Part shown: positions 5,378 to 10,153 of the stretch, piece after piece
How positions within the stretch are numbered: the first letter of the stretch is position 1
How the letters are laid out: the number at the start of each line of letters is the position of its first letter
Assembly (NCBI GenBank): GCA_050731755.1
Contig: JBOHPP010000227.1
Span: 1 to 10,153 of the forward strand
Direction of reading: 5' to 3'
Origin: JBOHPP01 sp050731755
Lineage (GTDB): Bacteria; Methylomirabilota; Methylomirabilia; Rokubacteriales; CSP1-6
DNA length: 10,153 nt
Translations under genes and position numbers: made by a program
The notes under the pieces: model-generated
Told to the model about the DNA's origin: nothing
Databases searched by the model: none
The model's input: the letters and a program-made list of their open reading frames with translations, nothing else

Positions 5378-6541
5378 TCACGGACGGCGGAAGTGCTTGC
5401 TGAGCGTCAACGTCTGGTACTGATACGAGGAGCCGAGCCCCATCCCGTAGAGACGCTCGGGCCGGGCGGCCAAACGCTCGTAGAGGACCTTGAACGAGAT
5501 CTGACCGTCGTAGACGAGGAACGGCACCTCGCGCGCCCGAACCTCCATCACTACCTTGGTGCCCAATACCCCGCCGTCGCCGTACCCGAAGCCGGGATCG
5601 AAGAACCCCGCGTAGTGCGTGCGGATCTCGCCGGCCCCCGCGTCGTAGACGACCATCTCGGCCGCGAAGGCGGGCGGGACCCGGATGCGTTCCTTGGAGA
5701 CCAGGATGTAGAAGCGGTCGGCTTCCAGGATATAGGCGTCGCGTCCCGGCCGCTTGATGGGCTCCCAGAACTCGGTGGGATCGTAGAAGTCGACGCGCCC
5801 GAGATCGACGGCTGGCGGGTTGGGATGGGCGCGGTAGCCGATGATGCCGTCCGTGTTGCGGCCCGAGAGGTCGATCCCCATGCACAGCCCGTCGTTGAAG
5901 ACCGCACGCTCCGCCGGGATCGGGTGATCGTCGTCGTCGTACAGCAGTGGTGTCGTCCGGTAGACTTCGGCCAGCTCGGCGTCGGAGATCAGCGTCGACC
6001 CGCTGAGCAGGCGCAGCTGGTTGAGAGACTGCCCGGTCTGCACGCGGACGGGAAACGACTGCGGCGAGATCTCGAGGTAGAGCCGGCCGTGGTAGCCGGC
6101 GCGGATTTCGTCGAAGCGCGGCGTGCCGTCGGTGATGACGCGGGTGAAGATGTCCAGCCGCCCGGTCGTGCTCTTGGGGTTGGATCGGCCCCGGACCGCC
6201 GGCGGCAGGGCCAGCGACTCCAGCAGCGGCACCAGGTAGACGGAGCGGCGCTGCAGGGTCGCTCCTGACTCCAGCGAGAGGCGATCGATGACGAGATCGC
6301 TGTCGGCGGCATCGTCCGAGCCCAGTCGCTGCTCCACCGACTCGCGGAACGGCAGGAAGCTCGCCCGCAGCTGGTAGGCGACCGGGCCGAGGCGCAGGTC
6401 GAGGCTGGCCGGCTGGAGCTGGGCGTCCTGCAGCGGCGCCGCCGTGCGGATCCACCCCTCCGAGACCGCCTCCCGCAGCGCCTGGTAGGGAAGCACGCCC
6501 GGACCGATGCCCCGCGGGCCGGGCGCCGAGCTCGCCCTCAT
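5378..6541 (-). CDS. dcd: 2'-deoxycytidine 5'-triphosphate deaminase, long two-domain form
   Basis: This cytoplasmic nucleotide enzyme deaminates dCTP to dUTP, feeding dTTP synthesis. The 387 aa are about twice the E. coli Dcd length (193 aa) and match the long proteobacterial-type proteins with two dUTPase-like beta-barrel domains. The first domain has QPASLDLRLG (43-52), VPLLESLALP (104-113), NPKSTTGRLDIFTRV (121-135) and the Glu157 motif YLEISP (155-160), equivalent to the catalytic Glu region. The second half repeats the fold, including IDLSGR, KERIRVPPAFAAEM and THYAGFFDPGFGYG. ATG 6541 has only a weak ribosome site; GTG 6496 (residue 16), just before LPYQALREAV, is a plausible shorter start. 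The gene follows the MFS gene by 33 bp. Whether the product also hydrolyses dUTP cannot be told. Confidence 0.88.
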   Translation of the reverse strand: MRASSAPGPRGIGPGVLPYQALREAVSEGWIRTAAPLQDAQLQPASLDLRLGPVAYQLRASFLPFRESVEQRLGSDDAADSDLVIDRLSLESGATLQRRSVYLVPLLESLALPPAVRGRSNPKSTTGRLDIFTRVITDGTPRFDEIRAGYHGRLYLEISPQSFPVRVQTGQSLNQLRLLSGSTLISDAELAEVYRTTPLLYDDDDHPIPAERAVFNDGLCMGIDLSGRNTDGIIGYRAHPNPPAVDLGRVDFYDPTEFWEPIKRPGRDAYILEADRFYILVSKERIRVPPAFAAEMVVYDAGAGEIRTHYAGFFDPGFGYGDGGVLGTKVVMEVRAREVPFLVYDGQISFKVLYERLAARPERLYGMGLGSSYQYQTLTLSKHFRRP

Positions 6542-6574
6542 CGGGCACCACTTAGCATCGTGCTTGCGCGCCCG

Positions 6575-7783
6575 TCAAGGCGGGCGCCGGCGGGCCAGCC
6601 AGAAGCAGATGGCGCCGAGCCCGCTGAAGACCACCGACGACAGGAAGGCCAGACGGTAGGAGCCGGCCAGGTCGTGCACGGCGCCTCCGAACCACGGCCC
6701 GACGGCCCCGCCGACGCCATTGCCGAGGTTGAGCACGCCGTAGATCACCCCGAAGCGTCTTCCGCCGAAGAGCTCGGCGGCAATGGCGGTGATGATCGGG
6801 CCGCGAGCACCGAAGCCGAGCCCGAACAGCAGCGCGTAGAGCACGAGCCATCCCGTGTGGGGGCGGGTTTCGGCGGCGACCAGGGCCAGCGCGCCGCCCG
6901 CCGTGCAGGCGAACGAGACGGTCGCCGACAGCGCCCCGCCGAAGCGGTCGGCCACGATGCCGAACAGCGGCCGACCGACGCTGGACATGAGGCCCATCAG
7001 GCCGAAGATCGAGGCGGCGAGAAGGCGCGGGAAGCCGAGATCCACCGCGAACGCCACCTGGTGCGTGAACACCGGAAAGACGGCCAGGGGCGTGAGGAAG
7101 TAGGCGGCGAACAGCGCCCAGAACGCGCGCGTCGTCAGGGCCTGCTGGAGCGTCGCGTCACCTCCGGCTCGGGACACGGGCACCGGCGGGGTGGCGTCGG
7201 CCGGCCTCTTCGGGGACACGCGCTTCGGCGCGCGCGCGCCCCACCACGCGACGGGCAGGAGCACCGCGAACACACCGGCGCCCAGCGTCATGCTGGCCAG
7301 CCGCCAGCCCCCGACGCCGATCAACCACTGGGCGAGCGGGCCGATGACGAAGACGCCGATGCCCATTCCCGAAAACGCCAGGCCGACGATCCTGCCGCGG
7401 CGTTCGACCACCCAGTGCGAGAGCAGCACGCCCATGGGGACCCAGCCCAGGGCCACGATCCCCATGGCGCCCAGCACCCCGGTGTAGAGATAGAGCTGCC
7501 ACGGCGTACGCATCGTGCCGGCCATGATCGCCGAGGCCCCGAGCAATCCCACCCCGGCCAGGATCACTCGCCGCGGGCCCAGCCGGTCGACGGCGACTCC
7601 CGTCACCGGCGCGAGCAGCCCTTGCAGCAGCGTGGAGACCGACATCGCGCCGGCGGTGAGCGCGCGAGACCAGTGGAACTCCTCCAGCAGAGGCACCATG
7701 AAGATCGAGAAGGAGAAGAACACACCGTAGGTGACGGCGAGGATCGTCCAGACGGAGGTGATGACGGGCCAGGCCGCGTTCAG
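6575..7783 (-). CDS. MFS transporter, start uncertain
   Basis: This is an inner-membrane major facilitator with about 12 hydrophobic segments and substrate unknown. The A-loop motif after TM2 is seen as GVAVDRLGPRRVILAG, and its counterpart in the second half as GIVADRFGGAL. A basic cytoplasmic loop (RAPKRVSPKRPADA) separates the halves. The first ATG/GTG/TTG in frame is GTG 7723, but that cuts TM1 to about a dozen residues. Upstream, the frame encodes WPVITSVWTILAVTYG, which completes a normal TM1. I therefore place the start at CTG 7783, which overlaps the thrB stop (CTGA) and would be translationally coupled; this gives 402 aa. An indel near the thrB end is the other explanation. The family resembles oxalate/formate or monocarboxylate-type MFS carriers, a loose resemblance only. 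Confidence 0.8.
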   Translation of the reverse strand: MNAAWPVITSVWTILAVTYGVFFSFSIFMVPLLEEFHWSRALTAGAMSVSTLLQGLLAPVTGVAVDRLGPRRVILAGVGLLGASAIMAGTMRTPWQLYLYTGVLGAMGIVALGWVPMGVLLSHWVVERRGRIVGLAFSGMGIGVFVIGPLAQWLIGVGGWRLASMTLGAGVFAVLLPVAWWGARAPKRVSPKRPADATPPVPVSRAGGDATLQQALTTRAFWALFAAYFLTPLAVFPVFTHQVAFAVDLGFPRLLAASIFGLMGLMSSVGRPLFGIVADRFGGALSATVSFACTAGGALALVAAETRPHTGWLVLYALLFGLGFGARGPIITAIAAELFGGRRFGVIYGVLNLGNGVGGAVGPWFGGAVHDLAGSYRLAFLSSVVFSGLGAICFWLARRRPP

Positions 7784-8691
7784 GGCACGACGTCCGCGAC
7801 GGCGCCCTGCCGGTCCACCGCGAGGGCCCGCGCCGTTCCCTCCAGCCCGGCCCGGCGCAGCGCCTCTTGCATCGCCCGCGCGACGACACCGGCCAGGTCA
7901 TGGTGGCCGCTGACGACGGCAAGGAGCGAAGGCCCGGCGCCGCTCAGCACGCACCCCAGCGCCCCGGCGCTCCGCGCGGCCCGCACGACAACGGGCATCC
8001 AGGGAAAGAGCTGCAGGCGGTAGGGCTCGTGCAAGCGGTCCTCCAGGGCCAGGCGCAGTCCGTCGAGATGGTCGGCGTGGAGGCTCGCCAGCAGCAGCGC
8101 GACCCGCTGGACGTTGAAGACGGCGTCCTGCCGCGACACAGTGGCGGGCAGCACGGCGCGGGCCTCGGCCGTCGCGCTGGTCACGTCGGGGATCAGCACG
8201 ACCCAATGGAGATGGCCCGGAACGGGCAGCGACAACGCCGTCGTCCCGTTCGGTCCCGAACACGACACGGTCAGGCCACCGTAGAGCGCGGCGGCGACGT
8301 TGTCGGGATGCCCTTCGGCGCGGGCCGCCAGGGTGAGGAGCGTCGGGCGGTCGAGCGGGTCGCCGAGCAGCGCATTGCCGGCCACGAGCCCGCCGACCCA
8401 GGCCGCCGCGCTCGAGCCCAGACCGCGAGCGAGCGGGATCCGGTTCACACAGCGAAGCGCGCAGCCTCGGAACCTGCGGCCAGCCGCCTCGTAGGCGGCG
8501 CTCACGCCGCGGGCCACGACGTTGAGCTCACCCGTGGCCAGGCGGCCCGCGCCCTCGCCCTCGACGGCGATTTTCACCCGATCGGCCTCCTCGGCCTCGA
8601 CCTCGTTGTGCAGCTCGAGGGCCAGCGCTAGAGCATCGAAGCCGGGGCCGAGGTTGGCCGAGCTGGCCGGCACCCGCACACGGACCTTCAT
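7780..8691 (-). CDS. thrB: Homoserine kinase
   Basis: ThrB phosphorylates L-homoserine with ATP to O-phosphohomoserine, the substrate of threonine synthase. The 303 aa match the usual ~300-310 aa length. GHMP kinase motifs are in order: VPASSANLGPGFDALALAL (7-25), the ATP-binding glycine loop PLARGLGSSAAA (86-97), EGHPDNVAAALYGG (126-139), and the C-terminal LSGAGPSLLAVV (249-260). The AEGHPDNVAAAL and SSANLGPGFD blocks favour ThrB over other GHMP kinases. ATG 8691 is the first good start, and no strong Shine-Dalgarno is visible. No other threonine gene is nearby. The stop overlaps the proposed start of the MFS gene, and a 163-bp gap with repeats separates thrB from ccdA upstream. Confidence 0.95.
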   Translation of the reverse strand: MKVRVRVPASSANLGPGFDALALALELHNEVEAEEADRVKIAVEGEGAGRLATGELNVVARGVSAAYEAAGRRFRGCALRCVNRIPLARGLGSSAAAWVGGLVAGNALLGDPLDRPTLLTLAARAEGHPDNVAAALYGGLTVSCSGPNGTTALSLPVPGHLHWVVLIPDVTSATAEARAVLPATVSRQDAVFNVQRVALLLASLHADHLDGLRLALEDRLHEPYRLQLFPWMPVVVRAARSAGALGCVLSGAGPSLLAVVSGHHDLAGVVARAMQEALRRAGLEGTARALAVDRQGAVADVVP

Positions 8692-8743
8692 GGCCTTGGT
8701 GATGAGCGCACCGCGCGCGAGGCGGGCGGGGCGTGTCGCAGGG

Positions 8744-8802
8744 CGCAGCCCCGCGGGCCGGCTTCATCACCCGCTCGCCCAAACGCAGCCCTGCGGGCTG
8801 CG
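8744..8802 (-). repeat. Paired GC-rich palindromic repeats upstream of thrB
   Basis: Two copies of a 15-bp unit, CGCAGCCC(C/T)GCGGGC written on the plus strand, start at 8744 and 8784 and differ at one base. The second copy extends into a perfect hairpin, CGCAGCCC-TGC-GGGCTGCG at 8784-8802; the first keeps only a GCCC/GGGC core. They lie in the 163-bp gap between ccdA (stop 8855) and thrB (start 8691). On the transcript the hairpin is followed by TTTGGG, so it is at best a weak terminator for the tlpA-ccdA unit. It may equally be a dispersed REP-like element. I see no gene in the rest of the gap. Confidence 0.55.
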
Positions 8803-8854
8803 GACGGGACGAGGGGGTCCCTATACGCTTGTGGCGTCACCCGGCGGCGAAGGG

Positions 8855-9592
8855 CTAGAGGCGCTTGAGCAGCCAGTCGGGCGTCAGCGAGATCGCCCAG
8901 GCGTTGAGATAGACGTAGTAGTTGGTGTAGACGAGGACGCCTACGATCACCAGCAGCACGCCGGCGGCGCGCTCGACGACGGGGATGAACGGTCGGTAGC
9001 GCTTGAAGAATCTGAGGAACGCCCCCAGGGCGAGCGCCGAGAGCAGGAAGGGAACGCCCAGGCCCGCCGAGTACGCCACCAGCAGCCCCACGCCCCACTG
9101 GACTGTCTCGGTGGTGCTGGCCAGCGTCAGGATGGCGCTGAGGATGGGACCGACGCACGGAGTCCAGCCTATGGCGAAGGTGGCGCCCACCAGCAGCGTC
9201 CCCAGGTAGCCGGCCGGCTTCTCGCGGATCTGCCACTGCCGCGTCCGCCCGAAGATGCCGAGCCGGAAGACGCCGGCGATGTAGAGACCGAAGATCACGA
9301 TCAGCGCTCCGCCGATCCTCCGGATCCAGGGGCGGTAGCTCACCAGGAGCTGGCCGGCCGCGCTGAAGGTGGCGCCCAGCGCCACGAACACGATGGAAAA
9401 GCCGACGATGAAGACGATCGCGTGCAGGAGGACCCTCCGGCGCGCCGCCGGGGACAGCTCGGCGCTGAGGTCCGAGACCGACATGCCGGTGATGAACGAC
9501 AGATAGGACGGAAAGAGCGGCAGCACGCACGGGGACAGAAAGGAGAACAGCCCCGCGCCGAAGGCCACGGCCACGCCGACCGACTGTCCCAT
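8855..9592 (-). CDS. ccdA: CcdA-type thiol:disulfide transporter (DsbD transmembrane-domain family)
   Basis: This inner-membrane protein carries electrons from cytoplasmic thioredoxin to periplasmic partners such as TlpA/ResA, supporting cytochrome c maturation or general disulfide reduction. The 245 aa contain about six hydrophobic segments. The two redox cysteines are Cys22 in SPCVLPLFPSYLSFITG and Cys146 in GWTPCVGPILSAIL, both in their conserved Pro-containing contexts. The length matches stand-alone CcdA, not full DsbD. ATG 9592 starts 2 bp after the stop of the thioredoxin-like gene, so the two form an operon and a likely electron-transfer pair. Mercury or other metal-linked CcdA homologues share this fold; the TlpA-like neighbour makes the redox role the best reading. 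Confidence 0.92.
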   Translation of the reverse strand: MGQSVGVAVAFGAGLFSFLSPCVLPLFPSYLSFITGMSVSDLSAELSPAARRRVLLHAIVFIVGFSIVFVALGATFSAAGQLLVSYRPWIRRIGGALIVIFGLYIAGVFRLGIFGRTRQWQIREKPAGYLGTLLVGATFAIGWTPCVGPILSAILTLASTTETVQWGVGLLVAYSAGLGVPFLLSALALGAFLRFFKRYRPFIPVVERAAGVLLVIVGVLVYTNYYVYLNAWAISLTPDWLLKRL

Positions 9593-9594
9593 CG

Positions 9595-10153
9595 CTATCG
9601 CGTCAGCCCTTCTATGAGCGAGTGCGCCGCGTCATTGTCCCAGGTCCGTGGTCCCTGCGCCAGGGCAACGATCGTCCCCGCCCGATCCAGCACGAAGCTG
9701 GTCGGCAGGGCCCGGACCCCGTAGAGGTTGGCGATCTCCAGCCGGGAATCGATCGCCACCGGGAACGTGAGCTTGTGCTCGGCCATGAACGGGCCGACCA
9801 GGGCCGGGTCGCTGTCCAGTGACACCGCGACCAGCAGAAATCCACGATCGCGGTGCCGGCGCCAGAGGCGTTCCATCGAGGGCATCTCCTCCCGGCACGG
9901 CGGGCACCACGTCGCCCAGAAGTTGATGAGCACGACGGCTCCCCGCTGCTCGACGAGGCGGAAGCGCGTGCCACCGAGCAGCGACGCCGTGAAGTCCTCC
10001 GCCACCTTGCTCCGGGGCGGCCGGATGAGTTCCAGCTCCCTGATGGCGGCGTCGACCGAGAGTCGGCGCCCCAGCCGGGGCTCGGCCGGCGCAGGCGACG
10101 GCCCTCTAGGCGCGGGCGGTGGCCCTGGCGCCGCCGGCGCGTCGTCGCGAGCG
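9595..10153 (-). CDS. TlpA/ResA-like thiol:disulfide oxidoreductase (5' end outside window)
   Basis: This is a thioredoxin-fold protein, probably periplasmic and reduced by the adjacent CcdA. The active site is ATWCPPC (CXXC codons near 9906-9895), with the cis-proline loop ALPTSFVLD and the TlpA-type insertion FLLVAVSLDSD. A GTG at 10005 is the first internal start, but it falls within the conserved lead-in (KVAEDFTASLLGGTRF). The frame stays open to the right edge without a stop. The upstream residues are a Pro/Ala-rich linker followed by LSVDAAIRELELIRPPRSK, so I treat the gene as running in from outside, with its signal or anchor not visible. At least 185 codons are seen. The substrate may be apocytochrome c, but no haem gene is present to confirm this. 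Confidence 0.88.
   Translation of the reverse strand, partial: ARDDAPAAPGPPPAPRGPSPAPAEPRLGRRLSVDAAIRELELIRPPRSKVAEDFTASLLGGTRFRLVEQRGAVVLINFWATWCPPCREEMPSMERLWRRHRDRGFLLVAVSLDSDPALVGPFMAEHKLTFPVAIDSRLEIANLYGVRALPTSFVLDRAGTIVALAQGPRTWDNDAAHSLIEGLTR

Noticed and set aside
5367..6551. Minus-strand 394-codon frame overlapping dcd
   Set aside because: It is a shifted frame of dcd, Arg/Pro/Gly-rich, with no conserved block; the dcd frame has all family motifs.
6560..8023. Long plus-strand frame of 487 codons over the MFS gene and thrB
   Set aside because: It is an antisense shadow rich in Arg, Glu, Gln and His with no domain; the opposite strand encodes clear membrane segments and GHMP motifs.
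8522..9724. Plus-strand frame of 400 codons over ccdA
   Set aside because: It is an antisense shadow; the minus strand has CcdA with both redox cysteines and coupling to the TlpA-like gene.

Overview
The window is GC-rich bacterial DNA, roughly two thirds G+C, and every gene I can support lies on the minus strand. Transcription therefore runs from high to low coordinates. No tRNA, rRNA, CRISPR array or insertion sequence is visible. The host is probably a GC-rich, Gram-negative-type, uncultivated-style soil or sediment bacterium outside the Actinobacteria; Rokubacteria/Methylomirabilota or a deltaproteobacterium-like group would fit. That guess is inference. It rests on a pup gene sitting beside a two-domain, proteobacterial-type dCTP deaminase and a selenium-type LysR regulator, not on any marker gene.

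Layout in transcription order (right to left). (1) A TlpA-like thioredoxin (5' end outside the window) and a CcdA membrane reductase form an envelope disulfide-reduction pair. (2) A 163-bp gap carries two related GC-rich repeats, one a strong hairpin. (3) Homoserine kinase (thrB) overlaps an MFS transporter with an unclear start, followed by a long dCTP deaminase. (4) A short gap with a candidate promoter leads into pup (prokaryotic ubiquitin-like protein, ending GGQ), an FmdB-type zinc ribbon, a LysR regulator and selD, separated by only 5, 26 and 8 bp. (5) After about 150 bp comes a PhnD/PhnC/PhnE/PhnE-like ABC importer, cut by the left edge.

The main result is that selD is a selenoprotein gene. 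A naive reading starts at 3874 and loses the catalytic N-terminus. The real start is 3934, and codon 17 is an in-frame TGA at the position of the catalytic Cys17 of E. coli SelD. A perfect 20-nt palindrome just downstream forms a hairpin with the spacing expected of a bacterial SECIS element. The host must therefore decode UGA as selenocysteine, with selA, selB and selC elsewhere.

The LysR protein resembles the selenium-metabolism LysR family, and the binding protein resembles the putative selenate-transporter branch of the PhnD family. I therefore read the left half as a selenium module: regulator, uptake of a selenium oxyanion, and activation to selenophosphate. The transporter is probably not for phosphonate despite its family name. 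Pup next to this module, with no dop, pafA, mpa or proteasome gene in view, is the second notable point.
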